The notes under the pieces: generated by a model
Databases searched by the model: none
Seen by the model: only the letters and a program-made list of their open reading frames with translations
What the model was told of the DNA's origin: nothing
Shown here: positions 1-5,774 of the stretch, in pieces
Layout of the letters: every line of letters starts with the position of its first letter
How positions within the stretch are numbered: position 1 is the stretch's first letter
Assembly (NCBI GenBank): GCA_947481355.1
Contig: CANKGM010000141.1
Location: 1 to 5,774, forward strand
Source: Chitinophagaceae bacterium
GTDB lineage: Bacteria > Bacteroidota > Bacteroidia > Chitinophagales > Chitinophagaceae
Length of the DNA: 5,774 nucleotides
Reading direction: 5' to 3'
Program-made: the position numbers and the translations under genes

Positions 1-375
1 AAAGTATTGTATTATTTTTTCAGCATTACTTCCTTTTCCAGACGCAAAAATGGCCAGTTTGTAAGGCGTTATCACTTCTTTAGCCTTATTAATGAACCCC
101 ATTCTTTTTAAGATCTTTTTCTCATAGTTCCAGAAAAAGCGAAATTGTCCAAAAAAGAAAGAAACAATCAGTATAATTACTTGATAACCAAATACTAATA
201 CAAGCATTCTTACCAGTATTTTCCAAATCAAGGAGGTAGTATCATCAAACCCAAGCCATGAGGTTATGCTTCTAGAAATGAATGCAGTTAAGGTACCTGT
301 CACTGCAAAAGTGCAAAGAATCAGCACCAATTGTGCTCCATTTACTTTCCATTTCTTTTGTAATGAGTTTAGCAT
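1..375 (-). CDS. DUF6787-like two-helix membrane domain fused in frame to PurN-like GAR formyltransferase (partial, 3' end off window)
   Basis: This frame starts at an ATG (375-373) and stays open for 125 codons to the window edge, so its C-terminus is not seen. An in-frame TGA at 420-418, with no ATG between, supports this start. Residues about 8-95 look like DUF6787, a small Bacteroidota membrane domain of unknown function. They hold a basic N-terminus (QKKWK), a helix at about 15-37, a second helix at about 52-75, then GQFRFFWNYEKK (76-87) and a basic stretch, so both ends should be cytoplasmic. From residue 106, KLAIFASGKGSNAEKIIQYF matches the first strand and phosphate-binding loop of PurN, which transfers a formyl group from 10-formyl-THF to glycinamide ribonucleotide in purine synthesis. 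No stop separates the two parts. Either this is a membrane-tethered PurN, or purN starts internally at GTG 75-73 or ATG 102-100. A lost stop codon from a sequencing error is also possible. Family calls are from memory of motifs. Confidence 0.72.
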   Translation of the reverse strand, partial: MLNSLQKKWKVNGAQLVLILCTFAVTGTLTAFISRSITSWLGFDDTTSLIWKILVRMLVLVFGYQVIILIVSFFFGQFRFFWNYEKKILKRMGFINKAKEVITPYKLAIFASGKGSNAEKIIQYF

Positions 376-613
376 GGTGCAAAGAGAAGAAAAAAACGAA
401 TGCGCAGTTAATTTCTTTCATTTAATTATTTTAATGGCTGTGTACATTGATTTTAATGATGTTTTATGCATTCAACAAAATGCAATCCTCTGAAACTCAA
501 TGTGGGTCTATATTAAATTTTTTTTCAGGATGTTGATATTATGTTAAAATCCTGTCTTAAATTTGCACGGAATTTCGGGAGTGTCTTCCATTTCAACACA
601 ATTCAATGCGGGT
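376..613. promoter_or_regulatory. Divergent intergenic region between the DUF6787-PurN gene and actA
   Basis: About 240 AT-rich bases lie between two divergently transcribed genes, so promoters for both directions must lie here. I see one good candidate for actA (see the separate promoter entry). On the minus strand I found no TAnnTTTG match in front of the DUF6787-PurN start; TGCATTTTG, on the complement of about 475-483, is only a weak partial match. No convincing operator palindrome, riboswitch or small coding gene was found. Short open frames here have no protein-like composition and run into the real genes in other frames. Confidence 0.5.
533..565 (+). promoter_or_regulatory. Candidate Bacteroidota sigma-ABfr-type promoter of the act operon
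   Basis: TAAATTTG at 558-565 matches the Bacteroidota -7 consensus TAnnTTTG exactly. A TTG at 533-535 lies 22 bases upstream, close to the usual spacing for the -33 element. Transcription would begin near 570-575, leaving an untranslated leader of roughly 40 bases before the ATG at 614. An 8-base degenerate motif in AT-rich DNA can occur by chance, but its position just ahead of the first act gene favours it. It also argues against translation starting at the TTG at 563, which lies inside the -7 box. Confidence 0.55.
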
Positions 614-1870
614 ATGAATCAGACAAGAAAAATAGCTCAGCAACTTTATTCAGCACTCATTTTTACGGCCTTATTAACTATCTCACAGTTGGCTCAAAGC
701 CAGGATGGGAAGGCTCTTTTTAACCAAAAGTGTGCTTCATGTCATGCGATAGATAAACAGTTGGTCGGTCCAGCTCTTAAGGGAGTTGAAGATCGTTGGG
801 ATGATAAAAAAATGATCTATGAGTGGGTCAGGAATAGTGCAGCAGTCATAAAGAAAGGCTACCCTAGAGCGGTCGCTGTGTATGCAGAATTCAATAAGGT
901 GCAGATGACTGCATTCCCAGAGTTAAAAGATCAGGATATTGATGCTATTCTTGGTTACATCAATACTGGTGGAGCAAAGGCAGCAGCAACCGGTGCTTCA
1001 ACTACTTCACAAGATGCGTCAGATACAGAATCTGAATCAGATTCTAACTTTCTATATGGTATCTTAACATTGATTCTTGCAGTTATTGCGTTGATACTTC
1101 TTCAAGTTAACAGCAACCTGCGTAAGATTGCAGATGAAACAGAAGGGTTTAAAACTGCAGAGCCTATTCCATTCTACAGGAATAAGGCGTACATCGCTAT
1201 ACTTGCTATCATATTGTTTCTAGTAGGTGGATTTTATACATTCCAGGGTGCCCAAGGGTTAGGAAGGTCTAAGGATTATCAGCCTGAGCAACCTATTTTC
1301 TACTCTCACAAAGTACATGCCGGCATAAATCAAGTTAACTGTCTTTATTGCCATGGTGGTGCACAAGAAAGTAAGCATGCAAACATTCCTTCTGTTAATA
1401 TATGTATGAACTGTCATATGGGTATTAATGAATATGCTAAAGGTCCAAAACTTTATAGAGCTGATGGATCATTAGTAGATGGAACTGCAGAAATTCAAAA
1501 GATATATGAATATGCAGGATGGGATCCAGCTGCAAAAAAATACACAAGTAAAGGAAAGGCTATAGAGTGGGTTAGAATTCACAATTTACCAGACCACGTA
1601 TATTTCAATCACTCACAACACGTGAATGCGGGTAAGCAACAATGTCAAACTTGCCATGGTGAAATTCAGAAGATGGACGAGGTGTTCCAGTTCACTGATT
1701 TAAGCATGGGTTGGTGCGTAAACTGCCACAGGGAAACTAAGGTGCAGTTCACGGAGAATAAGTTTTACAGTATTTATGAGAAGTTTCATGAAGATCTGAA
1801 GAACAAAAAAATGGATAGTGTTACAGTTGACAAGATTGGTGGAACAGAGTGTCAGAAATGCCACTATTAA
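614..1870 (+). CDS. actA: Alternative complex III subunit ActA, six-heme cytochrome c (mono-heme domain + two TM helices + penta-heme domain)
   Basis: ActA is the multiheme subunit of alternative complex III and carries electrons from the Fe-S protein ActB towards cytochrome c or an oxidase. The 418 residues begin with a signal peptide (basic MNQTRK, hydrophobic core about 11-24). A class-I cytochrome c domain follows, with CASCH at 40-44 and a probable axial Met98 in QMTAFP. Then come an acidic Ser/Thr/Asp linker (about 121-145) and two membrane helices (about 146-164 and 192-210). The loop between the helices is basic near Arg170, so both heme domains face the periplasm. The C-terminal domain has five CXXCH motifs at 243, 264, 344, 368 and 413. 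I chose ATG 614 because it gives a clean signal peptide; the frame stays open upstream to TTG 563, but that codon sits in the likely promoter. actB follows after 60 bases. The Rhodothermus ActA is described as penta-heme, so the N-terminal sixth heme is an added domain relative to it. Confidence 0.93.
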   Translation: MNQTRKIAQQLYSALIFTALLTISQLAQSQDGKALFNQKCASCHAIDKQLVGPALKGVEDRWDDKKMIYEWVRNSAAVIKKGYPRAVAVYAEFNKVQMTAFPELKDQDIDAILGYINTGGAKAAATGASTTSQDASDTESESDSNFLYGILTLILAVIALILLQVNSNLRKIADETEGFKTAEPIPFYRNKAYIAILAIILFLVGGFYTFQGAQGLGRSKDYQPEQPIFYSHKVHAGINQVNCLYCHGGAQESKHANIPSVNICMNCHMGINEYAKGPKLYRADGSLVDGTAEIQKIYEYAGWDPAAKKYTSKGKAIEWVRIHNLPDHVYFNHSQHVNAGKQQCQTCHGEIQKMDEVFQFTDLSMGWCVNCHRETKVQFTENKFYSIYEKFHEDLKNKKMDSVTVDKIGGTECQKCHY

Positions 1871-1930
1871 AAATTAATTAGAGCGTTCTAGATAAAAGAA
1901 GTTTATACTATTTACAACTTTACAACGGAT

Positions 1931-4900
1931 ATGAAGCAAAAAAAATATTGGCAGAGTTTCGGTGAATTGCAACACAGCGAAAGCTACCAAGACGGAGTAC
2001 AGGATGAATTTGGCGAAGATTTGCCAACATCAGCACCTCAAGACAGTATGCTTGAAGCAAAGGCACCGCGTAGGGATTTCTTAAAATTCCTAGGGTTCAG
2101 TACAGCTGCCGCCGCTGCTGCAGCTAGTTGTGAGATGCCAGTTAAAAAAAGCATTCCATATCTAAACAAGCCAGACACTATTACTCCTGGGGTTGCTAAT
2201 TATTATGCTACTACCTATATCCAAGATGGTGATGCAATTCCTGTTGTAGCAAAAGTTCGTGATGGCCGTCCAATTAAAATAGAGGGTAACGATTTATCGT
2301 CCATTACAAACGGTGGTACATCTGCAAGAGTTCAAGCTTCAGTTCTTGGTTTATATGATACTGCTCGTTTACGTTTTCCTCTTGCTAATGGTAAAGAGGT
2401 AAGCACGTTCGAGGCATTTGATAAAATGGTTGCTGAATCACTTGCTAGTTTGGGTGGTAAGCCTATCGTGTTATTGACTGAAACAATTACATCTACTACA
2501 TCTAAAAATATTATCAGTTCATTTATTGCAAAGCATCCAGGATCACGTCATGTTGAATATGATGCGCTTTCAGTAAATGGAATACTTAATGCAAATGCAT
2601 CTTCATTTGGTAAGAGGGCAATCCCTTCATATCAATTTGATAAGGCAAAGACTATTGTAAGTCTTGGTGCAGATTTCCTTGGAACATGGCTTAGTCCAGT
2701 TGAATATGCAAGGCAATATGCAGTGGGTAGGAAAATCGATCAGAAGAATCTTGAAATGAGTAGGCATATTGTTTTTGAAAGTATGCTTAGTCTAACAGGT
2801 GCTAACGCTGATGATCGTTTCGTTCATCTTCCTTCTGAAGAAGGGGCTGTTGCATTAAATTTATATGCTGCATTAGGTGGACAAGTTACTGCTCCTGCTC
2901 TTGCAGATGAGCGTTTGAAAAAAGGAATTCAATCTGCAGCTGAAGCACTAAAGAAATCAGGCGCAGAATCACTTGTAGTGAGTGGTAGCAACAACAGTGA
3001 TGTGCAGGTGGTTGTCAATGCAATAAATCAAATTCTAGGTGCCTACGGTAAAACCATTAATTGGGGCACTACATTGAATACCCGTAATGGGAATGATGCT
3101 GCTATGGTTCAACTTGTGCAAGACATGAACGATGGCAAAATTGGAGCCTTATTAGTGCATGGAGTAAATCCAGCTTATGATTACTTCGATTCGAAAAAAT
3201 TTGCAACTGGTCTTGCTAAGGTTGCTGTTTCAGTTTCATTCAATGATAGAGAAGATGAAACAACTTCATTGTGTAAATATGTAATTTCTGATCATCATTA
3301 CTTGGAAAGTTGGGGTGATGCTGAAATGAAGTCAGGTTATTTAAGTTTTATTCAACCTACTATCGCTCCATTGTTTAAAACAAGACCATATCAATCATCT
3401 CTTTTAAAATGGAGTGGTGATGATACGTCTTACGGCGATTATTTTAAAAAATATTGGTTAGGTCATTTCGGATCTCAATCAGCATGGGATAAGGCATTAC
3501 AAGACGGAGTAGTAGAAACTCCTACTCCTGCATCAGCTGGTAATTATACTGGAAGTTCTTTGTCTGCATCTGCAGCTGCGCTTGCTTCAATAAAAACAAC
3601 TGGCAAAGCTGAATTGGTTGTTTATCCAAAGGTTTCTATGGGGTCTGGAAAGGATGCAAATAATCCATGGCTTCAAGAAATGCCTGATCCAATCACAAAA
3701 GCAACTTGGGATAATTACGCAATTATTTCATTTGCCATGGCTAAAGAATTGGGTATCGCAGTAGATGATAATTATGAGGTTGAAGTAGCTAAACCCGTAA
3801 TCAAGATTAAAGTCTCAGGTGCAACATTAACTCTTCCTGTTTTAGTTATACCAGGAATGCATAAAAATGTCATTGCACTAGCCTTAGGGTATGGACGTTC
3901 TGAAAAAACAGGTAAAGCAGCAGCAAATGTTGGACAAAATGCTTTCCCGTTGGTTGGTTTTGATGGGAAAAGTTTTACCTACAGCGCTACCAATGTGTCG
4001 TATGAAAAAGTAAACGAAACATATAAGATTGCATATACTCAATCACACAATCAATATGAAGGTCGTGATCAAGTAGTTCGTGAATATTCATTGGAAGAGT
4101 TCAAAAAGAATCCAACCATTTTGTCGGATGAGCGTCATGAGATGGTTGAGACCTATGCAAAGAACACAAAAGATTTTGCTGCAGAAGGAACACTTTATCC
4201 AAGTCATCCTTACCCAGGTCCAAAATGGGGTATGAGTATTGATTTAAATTCATGTATAGGATGTGGTGCTTGTACAGTTGCATGTACATCTGAAAATAAC
4301 GTAGCTGTTGTTGGTAAATCAGAAGTAATGCGTTCACATGAGATGCATTGGCTTCGTATAGATCGATATTTCGCTACATACAGAGATAATACTGGTGCTG
4401 ATAACCTTGATGATTTGAATGTTGTCTTTATGCCAATGCTTTGTCAACATTGTGATAACGCTCCTTGTGAGAATGTTTGTCCAGTGAATGCAACAAACCA
4501 CAGCAGTGAAGGTCTTAATCAGATGACATATAATCGTTGTATTGGTACACGTTATTGCGCGAATAACTGCCCTTATAAAGTAAGACGTTTTAACTGGGCT
4601 GATTATATGGGAGCAGATAGCTTCCCTGATAACCAACGTGAGGTGCTTGGTGATGCAGTGATGATGATGAATGATGACCTTACAAGAATGGTATTAAATC
4701 CAGATGTAACGGTTCGTTCACGTGGTGTAATTGAAAAATGTTCATTCTGTGTTCAACGTTTACAAGAAGGAAAGTTAAAAGCTAAAAAAGAAAATAGGCC
4801 TTTAGAAACTGGTGCTGATGGTAAATGGGATATTAAGACTGCTTGTCAACAAGCTTGTCCAACCAATGCTATCGTATTTGGTAATGTACATGACAAGAAG

Positions 4901-5077
4901 AGTCCTGTTAGTGTGATTCGCAATGAAGAGCAAACAAATAGGTTGTTCTATGTACTTGAGGAAATCCATGTACTTCCTAATGTAAACTACCTTGCAAAAA
5001 TTAGGAATACAGAGAGAAATGTTGGTATTGTTGAAGAGGCTCACCAAGAGGAAAAGAAAACAGAGGCAGCACATTAA
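1931..5077 (+). CDS. actB: Alternative complex III subunit ActB: Tat-exported molybdopterin-oxidoreductase-like domain fused to a four-cluster Fe-S domain
   Basis: ActB passes electrons from quinol oxidation at ActC to the hemes of ActA on the periplasmic side. The N-terminus has the extended Tat leader of this family (KKYWQSFGEL, residues 4-13), then RRDFLKFLG (47-55), seven alanines and a lipobox-like AASC ending at Cys67, suggesting a lipid anchor. Residues about 80-720 resemble molybdopterin oxidoreductases but contain a single cysteine (Cys448, in LCKYVISDHHYLESWGD) and no N-terminal Fe-S motif, so no Mo cofactor is expected. The C-terminal domain has four cysteine groups: 775/778/781/785; 838/841/846/850; 870/876/880; and 937/940 with 972/976. 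These 15 cysteines fit three [4Fe-4S] and one [3Fe-4S] cluster, as reported for ACIII; Thr873 stands where a fourth cysteine would complete the third group. The C-terminal tail is acidic and basic. The length of 1048 residues is normal. The gene sits 60 bases after actA and 36 before actC, consistent with one operon. Confidence 0.95.
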   Translation: MKQKKYWQSFGELQHSESYQDGVQDEFGEDLPTSAPQDSMLEAKAPRRDFLKFLGFSTAAAAAAASCEMPVKKSIPYLNKPDTITPGVANYYATTYIQDGDAIPVVAKVRDGRPIKIEGNDLSSITNGGTSARVQASVLGLYDTARLRFPLANGKEVSTFEAFDKMVAESLASLGGKPIVLLTETITSTTSKNIISSFIAKHPGSRHVEYDALSVNGILNANASSFGKRAIPSYQFDKAKTIVSLGADFLGTWLSPVEYARQYAVGRKIDQKNLEMSRHIVFESMLSLTGANADDRFVHLPSEEGAVALNLYAALGGQVTAPALADERLKKGIQSAAEALKKSGAESLVVSGSNNSDVQVVVNAINQILGAYGKTINWGTTLNTRNGNDAAMVQLVQDMNDGKIGALLVHGVNPAYDYFDSKKFATGLAKVAVSVSFNDREDETTSLCKYVISDHHYLESWGDAEMKSGYLSFIQPTIAPLFKTRPYQSSLLKWSGDDTSYGDYFKKYWLGHFGSQSAWDKALQDGVVETPTPASAGNYTGSSLSASAAALASIKTTGKAELVVYPKVSMGSGKDANNPWLQEMPDPITKATWDNYAIISFAMAKELGIAVDDNYEVEVAKPVIKIKVSGATLTLPVLVIPGMHKNVIALALGYGRSEKTGKAAANVGQNAFPLVGFDGKSFTYSATNVSYEKVNETYKIAYTQSHNQYEGRDQVVREYSLEEFKKNPTILSDERHEMVETYAKNTKDFAAEGTLYPSHPYPGPKWGMSIDLNSCIGCGACTVACTSENNVAVVGKSEVMRSHEMHWLRIDRYFATYRDNTGADNLDDLNVVFMPMLCQHCDNAPCENVCPVNATNHSSEGLNQMTYNRCIGTRYCANNCPYKVRRFNWADYMGADSFPDNQREVLGDAVMMMNDDLTRMVLNPDVTVRSRGVIEKCSFCVQRLQEGKLKAKKENRPLETGADGKWDIKTACQQACPTNAIVFGNVHDKKSPVSVIRNEEQTNRLFYVLEEIHVLPNVNYLAKIRNTERNVGIVEEAHQEEKKTEAAH

Positions 5078-5102
5078 TTAAAGTAAGAACGAATTCTCAT
5101 AA

Positions 5103-5117
5103 ATGACCATCAAATGA
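5103..5117 (+). other. Four-codon mini-ORF overlapping the actC start
   Basis: The codons ATG ACC ATC AAA TGA form a tiny frame whose TGA overlaps the actC ATG in an ATGA arrangement. It could hand ribosomes to actC by reinitiation, since no Shine-Dalgarno sequence precedes actC. It could equally be chance, because such short frames are common. No function is claimed. Confidence 0.15.
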
Positions 5118-5774
5118 GTGCAACAAAGTACGAATCGCAGTTAAGAGAACCATTGGTAAATGGCAACAAGACCTACGGTCAAGTTACCCAAGACATCGTG
5201 CATACTATAGAGGCAAAACCTACCAGGTTGTGGTATATCGGGTTTTACATCTCAGTTGCCTTATTGATGTTTGGCGCCTATTCTGTATATCGTGAAGTAA
5301 CGTATGGTATTGGACAGTGGAATGTAAATAGAACAATTGGATGGGGTTGGGATATCACCAACTTCGTTTGGTGGGTTGGTATTGGTCATGCTGGTACGTT
5401 GATTTCAGCGATCTTATTGTTGTTTCGTCAAGGATGGAGAACAGGTGTTAACCGTGCAGCAGAGGCAATGACAATCTTTGCTGTGATGTGTGCAGGTCAG
5501 TTTCCAATCTTCCACATGGGAAGAGTTTGGATGGCATTTTTTACTTTACCTTATCCAAATACACGTGGTCCATTGTGGCCTAACTTTAACTCACCTTTGT
5601 TGTGGGACGTATTTGCCATTTCAACTTATTTTACTGTTTCATTACTATTCTGGTATTCTGGTTTATTGCCTGATTTGGCAACAGTGAGGGATCGTGCCAA
5701 AACGAAATTGCGCAAGCATTTATATGGAGTTGCTTCCTTCGGTTGGTCAGGTAGTACAAAACATTGGCAGCGTC
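5114..5774 (+). CDS. actC: Alternative complex III membrane subunit ActC, NrfD/PsrC family (partial, 3' end off window)
   Basis: ActC is the integral membrane subunit of alternative complex III that binds and oxidises menaquinol on the periplasmic side; it belongs to the NrfD/PsrC family. The frame starts at ATG 5114 and is open for 220 codons to the window edge; full-length ActC is usually around 450-480 residues, so about half is seen. The N-terminus (MSATKYESQLREPLVNGNKT) is hydrophilic. Helices lie at about 40-59, 83-104, 116-138 and 164-183. Family-like stretches include WVGIGHAGTLISAILLLFRQ (87-106), FPIFHMGRVW (130-139), PNTRGPLWPNFNSPLLWD (148-165) and the loop GWSGSTKHW after helix four. 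His134 and Asp165 are possible quinol-site residues, by analogy only. An ATG at 5103 meets a stop after four codons and is not the start. The gene lies 36 bases after actB on the same strand, so co-transcription is likely. ActD, E and F would be expected beyond the edge. Confidence 0.93.
   Translation, partial: MSATKYESQLREPLVNGNKTYGQVTQDIVHTIEAKPTRLWYIGFYISVALLMFGAYSVYREVTYGIGQWNVNRTIGWGWDITNFVWWVGIGHAGTLISAILLLFRQGWRTGVNRAAEAMTIFAVMCAGQFPIFHMGRVWMAFFTLPYPNTRGPLWPNFNSPLLWDVFAISTYFTVSLLFWYSGLLPDLATVRDRAKTKLRKHLYGVASFGWSGSTKHWQR

Noticed and set aside
266..493. Plus-strand open frame of 75 codons
   Set aside because: It lies opposite the DUF6787-PurN gene and the intergenic region, has no recognisable domain, and the minus-strand frame has clear protein motifs.
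563..613. TTG start that would add 17 residues to ActA
   Set aside because: The TTG is inside the likely -7 promoter box and the extension hides the signal peptide; ATG 614 is preferred.
541..723. Plus-strand open frame of 60 codons beginning upstream of actA
   Set aside because: It overlaps the promoter box and the actA signal peptide region in another frame and has no protein family features.
1871..1930. Possible terminator or internal promoter between actA and actB
   Set aside because: There are AT-rich half-repeats (CTATTAAAAATTAATTAG region) but no stable GC stem with a T run and no TAnnTTTG match; continuous transcription is more likely.
2114..2135. Poly-alanine run as a possible repeat tract
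   Set aside because: The codons for the seven alanines vary (GCT, GCC, GCA) and the run is part of the Tat signal's hydrophobic region, not a nucleotide repeat.
4101..5074. Three minus-strand open frames of 78, 100 and 90 codons
   Set aside because: All lie opposite the conserved Fe-S domain of actB. Their composition (Ile/Thr/His/Tyr-rich) is what antisense reading of that gene gives.
5490..5687. Plus-strand open frame of 65 codons
   Set aside because: It is an out-of-frame reading inside actC, whose frame shows the expected NrfD-family helices.

Overview
The window most likely comes from a member of the Bacteroidota. The evidence is AT-rich DNA, start codons with no Shine-Dalgarno sequence in front of them, a TAnnTTTG-type promoter box, and gene content typical of that phylum. 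No genus can be named from the sequence. The main content is the first part of an act operon, which encodes alternative complex III (ACIII). ACIII is the quinol:cytochrome c / quinol:oxidase electron-transfer complex that replaces the bc1 complex in many Bacteroidota.

Layout. Positions 1-375, minus strand: the 5' part of a gene that runs off the left edge. It encodes a two-helix DUF6787-type membrane domain read in frame into the beginning of a PurN-like GAR transformylase. Positions 376-613: a divergent intergenic region with a plausible Bacteroidota promoter at 533-565. Positions 614-1870, plus strand: actA, with one class-I cytochrome c domain, two membrane helices and a five-heme domain, giving six CXXCH motifs. 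Positions 1931-5077, plus strand: actB, a large Tat-exported, probably lipid-anchored protein. It has a molybdopterin-oxidoreductase-like domain without visible cofactor ligands, followed by a four-cluster ferredoxin-like domain. Positions 5114 to the right edge, plus strand: the first half of actC, an NrfD/PsrC-type quinol-binding membrane subunit.

How they work together (known for the family): ActC oxidises menaquinol in the membrane. Electrons pass through the Fe-S clusters of ActB to the hemes of ActA, and then to a cytochrome c domain or directly to an associated heme-copper oxidase. The remaining subunits (ActD, ActE, ActF) and often the oxidase genes normally follow actC, but they lie beyond this window.

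The ACIII part is a well-known system and looks intact. The least ordinary item is the in-frame joining of DUF6787 to PurN at the left edge. I found no RNA genes, mobile elements, CRISPR arrays or long repeats.
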